Origin: Oscillospiraceae bacterium
GTDB lineage: Bacteria > Bacillota > Clostridia > Oscillospirales > Ruminococcaceae
Assembly (NCBI GenBank): GCA_021199795.1
Contig: JAJQHJ010000016.1
Span: forward strand, 53,335-117,334
Direction: 5' to 3'
Length of the DNA stretch: 64,000 bases
Shown here: positions 53,939 through 63,093 of the stretch, in pieces
Position numbering within the stretch: position 1 is the first letter of the stretch
Layout of the letters: every line of letters begins with the position of its first letter
Notes under the pieces: model-generated
What the model was told of the DNA's origin: nothing
The model's database searches: none
The model's input: only the letters and a program-made list of their open reading frames with translations
Translations under genes and position numbers: made by a program

Positions 53939-55637
53939 CAGGGCTTAATGGCTCGATTTCGCCGTTTACAGGCGGCAAATCCACGTCTCCATCAGCCGCA
54001 AACAGGTAAACATGGGCATTTTCTCCATCCCATACAATTTTACGAACGATGGCTTTCAGGAGCCGCCGTTTTTCTTCCACTGAAGCATCGTCTATGTTCG
54101 CCGCAAGTGAAGAAATCATCTGTTGGAAGAACTCGAACTCCTGCGATGCCAGCTTCTGATGCTCCATCAGGTTCTCAAGTTCTCCAAGTCGTTTGGTCAG
54201 AGCTTCGCCTGTCACGCCAAGCTCCTCAATCTGCTCGGCGATGTATTTCTCGGCTGTGGAACCCGAAGCGTTTGCCAGAGATTTAAGAAGTGCCTTTATC
54301 GTCGCCTCGTTTTCGTTGAGCTGTTGACGCAGGGTCTCTGCCTCCGTCTCATAACCGTCACGTCCGGAGGCGATGGCTTTCTTGGTCTGACCCAAAAAGT
54401 CGGCAAAGAATTCCTTGTCGTCCGCAAGCTTCTTTATCTCCTCGATGACTTTTGCATCAAGTGTGTTGCCGTTTGCGTTCTTCATCTTGCAACGGGAGCC
54501 GGTGCTTCGCTCCTTGGTGTTGCACATATAGCTGTAAATAAGCTCGCCGTCCTTGTTTTTCCTCTGAGTGAGCTTCGGACGCATATAGTTCCCGCAGTCT
54601 CCGCAAATCAGAAGCCCCGACAGCAAAGCAACATTGCTCCTTGGATGGCGATAGCCCTTGTTTCTGTTGCCTTCGAGCATTCCCTGAACCTGAATCCATG
54701 TCATTCCGGGAATCAGTCCGGGATGCTTGCCGACAGTCACAATCCACTCATCTACCGGGCGGAGCTTTGTACTCTTTCCTGCCTGCTGATGCGTGCGGTT
54801 ATAAGCCATGATGCCGTGCTGAGCATCAAATTCACTCTTATCGGAACACAAATCAGCCTTGTTATCTACGAAGTACCTGTAAGCCGCATCGTCAGCAATC
54901 ATGTAAACAGGGTTTGAGAGGATGTTTCTGATGGTGAATCGTGTGAAATCATTTCCCCACTTGGAGGTATAACGATTTTTAAGCAGGAACTGATCGACCT
55001 TTGTGAGGGAGCCTGTCTCAAGATATTTATCGAAAATCAACTGCACAAGGCTCAGTTCCTCCGGAATCGGAACCAGACGGAACGACTTGTGGGTTTTGCC
55101 GTCTATTGTAATCTTGCTTTCACTTTCTGAGCGATAGCCGGTCGGTGTTGTTCCACCGAGCCAGCAACCGGTTTTGGCAAGTTCGTGCATATTGTCACGG
55201 ATTCGCTCGGCGATGGTCTCCCTCTCCAACTGTGAGAAAACTGAGGCGATATACATCATAGCTCGTCCCATAGGAGATGAAGTGTCGAACTGTTCCCTGA
55301 TAGAGATAAAGTCGATATTTCTCTGCCCAAGGTCTTCGATAAGCTTTGCAAAGTCGCCGATATTGCGGCTGATACGGTCAAGGCGATAAACAACGATGGC
55401 GGTGAACTGTGTCTTATGAGACTCCGCCATCATTCTCTTGAACTGCGGTCGTTCGAGGTTGCCGCCTGAAAATCCCTCGTCCTCGAAAACCAAGGCATTA
55501 TCCGCCTCATCCTGACCGAAGTGCATAGCAATGTACTGCCGGCACATTTCAATCTGGTTCTCGATGGACTCTCCCTTTCCGGTGAACTTGGACTTTCGGG
55601 AGTAGATGACGTATTGCTTCTTTTCGACTTGTTTCAT
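53901..55637 (-). CDS. Large serine recombinase of the sigK-intervening element
   Basis: The 578-residue enzyme would excise or integrate the element. The resolvase domain has YSRKS (nucleophile Ser16), YRLDRISRN, and SPMGRAMMYIASVFSQLERETIAERIRDN, here quoted in parts. A recombinase domain follows (LSNPVYMI), then a zinc ribbon (LICGDCGNYM, MCNTKERSTGSRC) and a long coiled-coil. The last dozen codons lie within the sigK sequence. GAGGTGC precedes the ATG. Gene content and position match spoIVCA of Bacillus and its Clostridioides counterpart. Confidence 0.93.
   Translation of the reverse strand: MKQVEKKQYVIYSRKSKFTGKGESIENQIEMCRQYIAMHFGQDEADNALVFEDEGFSGGNLERPQFKRMMAESHKTQFTAIVVYRLDRISRNIGDFAKLIEDLGQRNIDFISIREQFDTSSPMGRAMMYIASVFSQLERETIAERIRDNMHELAKTGCWLGGTTPTGYRSESESKITIDGKTHKSFRLVPIPEELSLVQLIFDKYLETGSLTKVDQFLLKNRYTSKWGNDFTRFTIRNILSNPVYMIADDAAYRYFVDNKADLCSDKSEFDAQHGIMAYNRTHQQAGKSTKLRPVDEWIVTVGKHPGLIPGMTWIQVQGMLEGNRNKGYRHPRSNVALLSGLLICGDCGNYMRPKLTQRKNKDGELIYSYMCNTKERSTGSRCKMKNANGNTLDAKVIEEIKKLADDKEFFADFLGQTKKAIASGRDGYETEAETLRQQLNENEATIKALLKSLANASGSTAEKYIAEQIEELGVTGEALTKRLGELENLMEHQKLASQEFEFFQQMISSLAANIDDASVEEKRRLLKAIVRKIVWDGENAHVYLFAADGDVDLPPVNGEIEPLSPDSKRNPHALPQC
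53925..53947. other. Inferred attachment junction within sigK
   Basis: Similarity to sigK stops here while the recombinase frame runs through. The crossover core must lie in or near GATAGCAAACGAAATCC on the minus strand. The exact core cannot be read without the other end. Confidence 0.55.
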
Positions 55638-55669
55638 GGTGGCACCTCATCGTTAAAATGTTTGAACCC

Positions 55670-55698
55670 ATTATAACATGAAGAACCACATTTGTAAA
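55670..55698 (-). promoter_or_regulatory. Promoter of the recombinase gene
   Basis: TTTACA (55693-55698) and TATAAT (55670-55675) are 17 bases apart on the minus strand, about 33 bases before the start codon. This is a sigma-A type promoter. A mother-cell sigma-E promoter, as used by spoIVCA, is not evident. Confidence 0.65.
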
Positions 55699-56217
55699 GA
55701 TGATTGTCGCGGATTTTGTTGAAATTTAAGAATATTTTCCCAGCGGAGCCAAGTTGCAGGCGTACAGTATTTCAGATTTCGGATTTACTGTCGGAATAAA
55801 GGTCGATTTTTGCGATTTTTCGCCCCTCAAAGCCACGAAGCGAGATATTTGCGTATAGCTTGCCAAATAGAGACATCGTGCGATATAACGCAATTTTCGG
55901 GCAGTTTTGAGAGGTAGGTTTTGAATATGTATCACTGTGGTGATATAGTTGTATGACTTGGTAGGGATACGAATATACCTTTTCGGCAATGGGAGGCGAT
56001 TATTGCCGGAAAGGTATTTTTAAGCGTTTATCTAATCTTGTTTCTAGTTATTCTTATCATTTGATGATTACATGACAAGAAAAAGAATAGAAACCTTCAT
56101 CCAGAAATTTTTCCGTCAGATGCACTTGTCAAGGTTTACTTGACAACTAAGATTGCTTTTTTGAAGCAGTCATCGGTGTACAAAGGGCGGTGTGCTTCTC
56201 TATCGACACAACGATGC
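55699..56217. other. Intergenic region with promoter-like and inverted-repeat structures
   Basis: No gene is supported in about 520 bases. On the plus strand TTGAAT (55921-55926), 17 bases, TATAGT (55944-55949) form a promoter-like pair whose spacer holds the inverted repeat TATCAC-TGTG-GTGATA. About 30 bases on, a hairpin with a T-run (55975-56020) would end a transcript of about 65 bases. Further right, TTGTCAAG-GTTTA-CTTGACAA (56126-56146) is a perfect inverted repeat downstream of the Res gene. Confidence 0.4.
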
Positions 56218-59200
56218 CTATATACTGCCCATCATATCTAACAACGCCTGATAGCTCTTGACCTCATGATAAACAATATCAGCTGTGGATAGTTTGCTGA
56301 ACAGCTTTTTTGCACATTTTATTTTTGCACTTTCCACAGGTTTCAGGTTCATTGAATCCATTGTTCCTTTTGTCTCTGCAATGAAGAAAATATGCTTGAC
56401 TGTTCCCTTATTGAAGGCAATCGCCCAGTCGGGGGAGTAATTACCCACCGGTGTCGGAATTGAAAAGCCCTTAGGAAGTTTGGCATATACACAAACCTCT
56501 TCTGCTAAATCCATATCTTCCGCAAATCTTCGCTCGACACTATTTCCATCCTTTGCATACCCGTCAGCAAAGACGTAATCTTGGACGTTCTTCTTTGCAC
56601 GATATGCACGAGAAAAGTCACTGTTTTTCTCTGCGGTAAAGATATTATTTTCATATGTGCCGTCAATTTGGTTATAACTAATCTGGTCAACAATAACGGT
56701 AGCTTTCTGGCTGTTGATAAGATGTATCGCCTTTGTAATAAATTCTTCTGGATTGTTATTAAACATGGCAAAAGTATACGGATTTATGCCGGAGAGAATT
56801 CTTGCAACTGAACGTCTTGTCAACTTCGTACCTTCAGCAATCTTTCCTACGAGGTCATACGAGACGGAACTCCCTTTACTCCTATCAAGAGTGTGAGTGC
56901 TACTTGTTTCAGCAATGAACCCACCACCACTTTGCAAATCCTCAGCCTTTAAGTTTTCCTCTTGTGAGCCACTAGTCACAGTGTATTGAAGACGCGTTAC
57001 ATACATTTTTTCGTCAAGGTATGAAATAGATTTTTGTATCAGCTCATCACTATCAAAGCCTACTGTATAAGCATACTTGTGATTAATATAATTCCAAAGA
57101 GTTTGGAATTCCTTCTTGTAGAAATTGTCATTAAGAGCATTTTCCAAAATCTTCGTTTCATGTCCGTCTCTTATCATTTCATCAAAGACGTGTTCGTCAA
57201 AGATGCTCTGAATTAGCATATGTACGCCATCGGAAATGTCCTTACAGCTTTCCGGTATCGTAGCTAGTACATTATTTGCCAAATCCGCACGATAGCTTTC
57301 AGTAACACAATCGTCATCGTCAATATAATCGTTCTTAACAAGATAACGATATATGTCACGTCCTTGTTTTTCTGTGATAGTGACGTCATGTCCATTGACA
57401 GTGATAGTCTTTCCAATAAAGTAGTCCGCTGTTGCTCTAGTGGGACGATCATAAAGATCGTCACGAATGCCTTGTTGCAAGTCTGAAACAAAGTCTTTAT
57501 ATCCGTCAGACGCAATAACAGTAAGTTGGTTTATCTGTTGTACTTGGCTACCGAGAGTATCAGCATCCATTCTGTCGCCATTTTGATTTACGCAAAGTCT
57601 GAGACCACGTCCCACTTCCTGACGCTTCTGCACCGGCGAGCTTCCACCGTGTTTTAGTGTGCAAATCTGAAATACATTCGGATTGTCCCATCCTTCACGA
57701 AGTGCGGAATGAGAAAATATAAATCGTACGGGATTATCTAACGACAACAGCCTTTCCTTATCTTTCATGATAAGGTCATAAGCTGAAATATCATCGCTCT
57801 CATCACTGCCTCGCTTTGTTGTACTATTTACCTTGTGTCCCTTTTTATCAATGCTGAAATAACCTGCATGGGTCCTATGTACATCTATGCTCCGCAAATA
57901 CTGCTCATATGGCGTATTAAAAAGCTGGAGATATTCATTCAGAATATCGGTATACTCCTGTTCAAAAATATCTCCGTACTCGGAATTGACTTCGTCTCCA
58001 CTCTCGTCATACTTTCGATACTTAGCAACTTCGTCAATGAAGAAAAGCGGCAAGACTTTAATTCCTTGGTTATACAAATCCTTTTCTTTTTCGAAATGAG
58101 AACGTATCGTCTCCCTGATTTGTACTCTTCTGAGGTCTGATTCCGAAACATCTCCGACAACTTCACCGGAATGAATACTTTTTCCGTTAGTGAAAGACAC
58201 TACACCGCTTATTGGGTCAATTTCGCTGATGTGATAGCCCTTGTACTGCTCCATATTTTTCGATAACGGGTACAAATCATCATCAACAGCAAGAATATGT
58301 GTCTCTCTGCGTGTGGATTTATCATGACCGACCTCAAACTCAAGCCGTGCCATAGGTGGCTTCTTCGGGTTGATGACGATATTTTCCAAAAACATATAAC
58401 CATCAGTTCCACGAAAGTTTTTAATATCAAAGCCTTTAACTTCGATACGCTTTACAAGTCGTTTGTTGTAAGCGTCGAGAGCATCAAGTGCATAGACCAA
58501 ATCATGATGCTGTTTATGTGTTGCAGAGTAGTTAAGGCAGAAAAGAGGATTAAACATCTTCAGACTTTCCTGAGTTGCCGGTCCTCCCATTTTCTGAGGC
58601 TCGTCCAAAATGACAATAGGATGATTTGCCTTAATTACATCTATAGGTCTCCGGGATCCAAAGTCATCTCGCTCTTGCTTTATGATAAGCTGATCCTTGT
58701 GCGAATTGAACGCCTGAATGTTGATGATCATAACTTGAATATCAGAACTTTGGCTGAAATTATCAATTTCCGTGAGGTTGCCTGAATCATATACAAATGG
58801 GCGTGCTTTCTTGCCATAGTATTCCATGAAGTGATCTTCCATGGTCTGAAAGCTCTTTTTGACTCCCTCACGAATAGCAACGCTAGGCACCACGACAATA
58901 AACTTGCTCCATCCATAGCGTTTGTTTAGCTCAAAAATGGTCTTGATATAGACATAGGTTTTACCGGTGCCTGTTTCCATCTCAACGTCAATAGAGCAAG
59001 CACCCATTCCGCCCGTCAGCTTATCCGATAGCTTGATATTATTTCTCGCCTGAATCCTGTGGATATTTTCAAGAATATGTGTAGAATCGAGCTGGACTCT
59101 TGCGTTTGCAAACCCCCGGACAGGTTCCAGTTAGTCATATCACGCTCAATATGAGCATCGCGGCGATAAGTAAACCTGTCATTAAACGGCTGACCGGCAA

Positions 59201-59264
59201 ACACACCGACCACGCTTTGCACAGCTTCAGTCTGATATGGCTGTATTGTATATTTAAACTTCAT
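56218..59264 (-). pseudogene. res: Type III restriction subunit Res, frameshifted
   Basis: The reconstructed protein of about 1,015 residues has the usual Res length. The N-terminal part (MKFKYTIQPYQTEAV to NLSGG) is read from 59264; the rest, from GFANARVQLD on, continues in another frame to 56218. They join in a run of five Gs (59113-59117), where six would restore one frame. The main part has Walker A METGTGKT, the DEPQKM box, a helicase motif HSALREGWDNPNV and a C-terminal nuclease site (SPDWAIAFN, FIAETKG). It may be inactive, phase-variable or simply affected by a sequencing error. A start at the internal ATG 59007 would lose the Q-tip region before Walker A. Confidence 0.88.
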
Positions 59265-59851
59265 CGATGCTTTACCTCTCTAGTAGTGTCTAATAATTTC
59301 ATCTCTGCTTTTCGATTATTCTGCATTTCAAATATAGAGGTAAGCAAATAGAGATTGCCTAAAATATCTGTATATCCGATCTTAATCTCAACTTTTTGTA
59401 TTTCCTCTTCATCGATATTAGCATATATTCTGGTTGCTACTGTTTCTCCAGCAGAGCAGGAAAAAAGCATCTTTTCGGATGAAAGCTCAACTTTACCGCT
59501 CTTTGTAAATATTGTCACTGCCTTTACGCAAACGTTTTCTGCAATTCCTCCACCACTATTTTTTGAAACCAATATCAATATCGGATTCTTTGCTTCGGAT
59601 ATTACAATATCGTTGTTATTGTAAAATTCATCATATGGCGAGACAATAACAGTAAGTTCACCTATTACATCTTTTCGCTTTTCTACCGTACCTATGACTC
59701 TTGATCGTACTATCAAATCCTCTGTCATAACAGGAAGAACTTGCAGTCGTTTATTCTCGTTATGTATCCTTCTGTTTTGCACGGTGGAAATAATAAGCGA
59801 CGCAACCGAGAGAACTAACGCAACTATACTTATTATTATTTCGCAAGTCAT
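59261..59851 (-). CDS. Membrane-anchored protein between mod and res
   Basis: The 196-residue protein has one N-terminal membrane helix (IIISIVALVLSVASLIISTV), a short basic stretch (NRRIHNENKR) and a soluble domain predicted beta-rich (LILVSKNSGGGIAENVCVKA). The positive charges after the helix place the domain in the cytoplasm. Its start overlaps the mod stop by one base and its stop overlaps the res start by four, so it is part of the operon by design or by long coexistence. No family is recognised. Such a gene is not part of standard type III systems. Confidence 0.75.
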   Translation of the reverse strand: MTCEIIISIVALVLSVASLIISTVQNRRIHNENKRLQVLPVMTEDLIVRSRVIGTVEKRKDVIGELTVIVSPYDEFYNNNDIVISEAKNPILILVSKNSGGGIAENVCVKAVTIFTKSGKVELSSEKMLFSCSAGETVATRIYANIDEEEIQKVEIKIGYTDILGNLYLLTSIFEMQNNRKAEMKLLDTTREVKHR

Positions 59852-61854
59852 TATAGCACCTTCCTATTCGTCTTCGGGCTGTAAGTCTCAAAAATCTGTT
59901 CAAAATTAGTCATAACGCTGTCACTTGCCATACCGCTGTCTCTGAAGACAGCATAATATGGCTTTCTTTTTGCGATTTCTGTAACAGTTTCTTCCGTAAC
60001 TTCCGAGTCGAAGCAGGCAATCATATATCCGTCGGCAACAGAGTACACTCTCTTACCGCCGATTTCCGTTTCCTCAATCTTGGACGAAAGGAGAATACCA
60101 AGGTCAAGCATAACCTGGAACAACAAATCCTCCGGCGTTCTGTCCTCTTTAATATTATCAGCAAACATCTCTATCTGCTCTTGCCTATACTCACCCGGAG
60201 TCAAACTGACTTCTTTCATATTGGAATCATCCACCTTGAATACCCTAAAGCCGACATCCAAGTCTCCCGTAGTCAAGGGCGATTCATCCTTAATCTTCCG
60301 CCCAGCCCGACGAATCCTCTCCTCACCAATCTCGCAGATATTCTTATACCCTGCCTTAAAAGTCTCACTCTTTTCGTCACACTTTTCCGGCAACTGAACC
60401 ATGATAAACTTCCTATGCCCACCATCTTCAGCATTAAGTTGCATAACAGCATGGGCGGTTGTGGCAGAACCAGAGAAGAAATCGAGGACAATGATGTCAT
60501 TATCTTGATTCAGTATTTCAATTAGATACTTGATTAGTCCAACTGGTTTAGGAAAATCAAATGGAATACCAAGACTATTCACTTCTTTAGACGCATGACG
60601 ATTCTCAAATCCCATTATCAAATCAGTTGGGATAGTTCCTTCCTCTTGTCTATCATTAAGCCAAATTTTTGTGTAGATATTCCATTTAGATTTTTTGCCA
60701 TGTGAATCAAGCAGAACTCCATTTGAAGTTTCGTTGAATTGTATATTTCCTTTTTTGTATTCTTCCACATACTTTGAATAGTCCCAACGCCAACATCCGT
60801 CCCCTGCAACAGGTACGGCTTTTTCTCCCTCACGTTCTATGCTTGGAAATGTTGTTCCGGCAGGAATTACTAAAGATCCATCAGGGCATCTAATGTAGTA
60901 CCTAAGCCCGGGTCTTATTCCAAGGGAAGCTTGATATAATCCCATTGTTCTATAGTGCTCACCTTTTCTTGGACCTTCTGTCTCTACTTGAGTATAAACC
61001 TTTTTTATTAAATCTTCACTCATTTTGCCACGAAAATATCTTGCGGCGTCATACTTTTTACCATAAACCAATATGTACTCTGTATTGTGAGCGAAATACT
61101 TTCCTTGAGTGCCACCTCCTGACTTCATCTGTCTAGAAATCAGTCCTAAAAAGTTTTTCTCACCAAATACCTCGTTCATCATTTTCTGCAAATTGTATAT
61201 CTCGTCTTGACCAATCGAAATAAAAATAACCCCATCGTCACTCAACAAATTTTTTGCAAACCGAAGTCTTGGATAAAGCATATTGAGCCAGTCAGTGTGA
61301 AAGCGACCGTTGCTTGCGGGATTATCTTTAAACGACTTGTCCCACATGATATTGCCATCTTCGTCCCTGTAATCGGTTCTGCTTTCTTCTTTAGACATAT
61401 CCACATCAAAAGCATCATCGTACACAAATGCGTCTGAGCCCGTGTTATAAGGCGGGTCTATGTATATCATCTTCACTTTTCCGAGGTAGGTTTCCTGCAA
61501 AAGCTTGAGGGCATCGAGGTTGTCGCCTTCGATGTAAATGTTATCGGTGTCAATGCTTCCGACTGTACCATCCCGACCGACAGACTTATCCCTCTCAAGA
61601 CGAAGCGTTTTTGAAATCGGCTGATTTGCAAGCACGACGGACTTCTTCTTGTCGGGCCATGTAAATTGATAGCGTTCCTGCGAGCCTTCAACGACAGTGA
61701 CAGAAATCTCTTGCCTCAAAACATCGGCATCAATAGCACGAACGACCTTGCCATTTTCGTCCACGGTCTCCGTGACGGCATTGGGGAACAGCTCCGCAAG
61801 CTTTCTGTAGTTTTCATCGGCAATGTTAGGCGTGTGTAATTTTAGTTTATCCAT
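59851..61854 (-). CDS. mod: Type III restriction-modification methyltransferase Mod
   Basis: The 667-residue beta-class adenine methyltransferase modifies the recognition site and guides Res. The catalytic motif DPPYNTGSD starts at residue 133 and the AdoMet-binding motif FFSGSATTAHAV is at 459-470; between them lies the variable target recognition region. I choose the ATG at 61854, 9 bases after GGAGG. It overlaps the preceding gene by 8 bases. The reading frame is complete, so methylation should be active even if Res is not. Confidence 0.95.
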   Translation of the reverse strand: MDKLKLHTPNIADENYRKLAELFPNAVTETVDENGKVVRAIDADVLRQEISVTVVEGSQERYQFTWPDKKKSVVLANQPISKTLRLERDKSVGRDGTVGSIDTDNIYIEGDNLDALKLLQETYLGKVKMIYIDPPYNTGSDAFVYDDAFDVDMSKEESRTDYRDEDGNIMWDKSFKDNPASNGRFHTDWLNMLYPRLRFAKNLLSDDGVIFISIGQDEIYNLQKMMNEVFGEKNFLGLISRQMKSGGGTQGKYFAHNTEYILVYGKKYDAARYFRGKMSEDLIKKVYTQVETEGPRKGEHYRTMGLYQASLGIRPGLRYYIRCPDGSLVIPAGTTFPSIEREGEKAVPVAGDGCWRWDYSKYVEEYKKGNIQFNETSNGVLLDSHGKKSKWNIYTKIWLNDRQEEGTIPTDLIMGFENRHASKEVNSLGIPFDFPKPVGLIKYLIEILNQDNDIIVLDFFSGSATTAHAVMQLNAEDGGHRKFIMVQLPEKCDEKSETFKAGYKNICEIGEERIRRAGRKIKDESPLTTGDLDVGFRVFKVDDSNMKEVSLTPGEYRQEQIEMFADNIKEDRTPEDLLFQVMLDLGILLSSKIEETEIGGKRVYSVADGYMIACFDSEVTEETVTEIAKRKPYYAVFRDSGMASDSVMTNFEQIFETYSPKTNRKVL

Positions 61855-62413
61855 TTTGGGAGTCCTCCGATTTATGATTATCAAAGTAATGTGAAAAATC
61901 TTCGTCCTTGATTTTTATCGACTTTACCTTATTGTGTTCATCAATATAGTTCAAATAGATGCTCTTTGCTTTCCAGATAAAATCTAAATCTCCGCCACTA
62001 TGTGGTTCTCTTCCGCATATGTTAAAACTCAATATGGTTTTGGGAGGAATATTCATACACCCATTTCTGCTCGGTGTTATATACCCTTTACTCTGTGCTG
62101 GACTACTGATCATAGGTGTAGACTCTTTTAGTTGTGCTTTGCCGTCTTTGAATACAATTTTGATGTCTCTCATAATTCTTTGATTCGAGCTGCTGTTGTA
62201 TAGGTCAGCAGACATCTCATAATCGTAAAATTCTGTTTGTTCAATACTTTGACTCGCTATCTCATGAATGAAATCTTCTCTATAGTAAAATCGTTCTTCC
62301 CATGAAGTTATACAAACATTCACTTTTCCTCTTGATGATAGCTCATTCAATCCCCAACCAAGTGCTGTTCCCATCAATGTACCAGCTACTCCAATAGCCG
62401 CTTCTATCCACAT
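61847..62413 (-). CDS. Second membrane-anchored protein of the restriction operon
   Basis: The 188-residue protein has an N-terminal hydrophobic helix (AAIGVAGTLMGTALGWGL), then a soluble domain with beta-type sequence (YDYEMSADLYNSSSNQRIMR, TILSFNICGREPHSGG). It has no recognised family. It begins 2 bases after the DUF4391 gene and overlaps mod by 8 bases. Its layout, helix plus beta domain of similar size, is like that of the protein at 59261, though sequences differ. Confidence 0.72.
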   Translation of the reverse strand: MWIEAAIGVAGTLMGTALGWGLNELSSRGKVNVCITSWEERFYYREDFIHEIASQSIEQTEFYDYEMSADLYNSSSNQRIMRDIKIVFKDGKAQLKESTPMISSPAQSKGYITPSRNGCMNIPPKTILSFNICGREPHSGGDLDFIWKAKSIYLNYIDEHNKVKSIKIKDEDFSHYFDNHKSEDSQNG

Positions 62414-62415
62414 GA

Positions 62416-63087
62416 TTATGTCTCCTCTGTCTTGTTATTTTTTAAGTCTTCCAAATTCCGCTTGTAATCCTGAAGCTTGGTGTATATTTCAAACCTCTTC
62501 TTAGGCTGTTGTTCCTTCCAAGCGGCGGCTTCAGTCTTTGCAATAAGCTTTTCGAGCTGGGCGATTTCTTCGCTCCGATGAACTGAATCAGCTAATGCCT
62601 CATTCGAAGACGAGTATTTCAGTTTCTCCCCGGCAATCTGCCTTACAAAGCTTTCGTAAACTTCGTCAAGACTAAGACCGACGATGTCGAGGTTCAAGGC
62701 TTCTTTCTCCGACCATTCGGTGTGGTAATAGCCGGATACTTTGAAAGTCTCCTCGGTTCTGGCTTCCTTATAGCCTATCCATAGCTCGTAACTACTATTA
62801 TAGCACAAAATGAACAGAATGTGATAGGGAATTTCAGAATCTATTTGCCGGAGGACTTTTTCGTCGATTTCCTGAGAGTTCAGGATAATCTCGAAGACTT
62901 CAATCTCGGTAACATCCTTTCCGGCGGGGATGTTGAGGGTCGATTCGGCAAGCTTGTTGCGCCAATAGATAACCTTGATGTCGTCGATAAAGCTCCGCTT
63001 CAAAGCCGGCGTGATGGACAGGTTGTCATAAAACTTCTGCTTCGGAATCCTGCGGTTGAACTCGGTTGATGTAGGGAAGTTAAGCAT
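62416..63087 (-). CDS. DUF4391-family protein
   Basis: The 223-residue protein opens LNFPTSTEFNRRIPKQKFY and contains DIKVIYWRNKLAESTLNIP and EIEVFEIIL, the pattern of DUF4391. It ends in a coiled-coil with KLIAKTEAAAWKEQQPKKR. DUF4391 genes are often found beside methyltransferase and helicase genes; the biochemical role is unknown. It starts 6 bases after the gene at 63094. Confidence 0.8.
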   Translation of the reverse strand: MLNFPTSTEFNRRIPKQKFYDNLSITPALKRSFIDDIKVIYWRNKLAESTLNIPAGKDVTEIEVFEIILNSQEIDEKVLRQIDSEIPYHILFILCYNSSYELWIGYKEARTEETFKVSGYYHTEWSEKEALNLDIVGLSLDEVYESFVRQIAGEKLKYSSSNEALADSVHRSEEIAQLEKLIAKTEAAAWKEQQPKKRFEIYTKLQDYKRNLEDLKNNKTEET

Positions 63088-63093
63088 AATTAA

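Noticed and set aside
54123..54917. 264-codon open frame on the plus strand
   Set aside because: It lies wholly antisense to the serine recombinase gene, has no ribosome-binding site and no protein-like motifs.
55726..55989. 87-codon minus-strand frame
   Set aside because: No ribosome-binding site, no motif, and it overlaps inverted repeats and a promoter-like pair.
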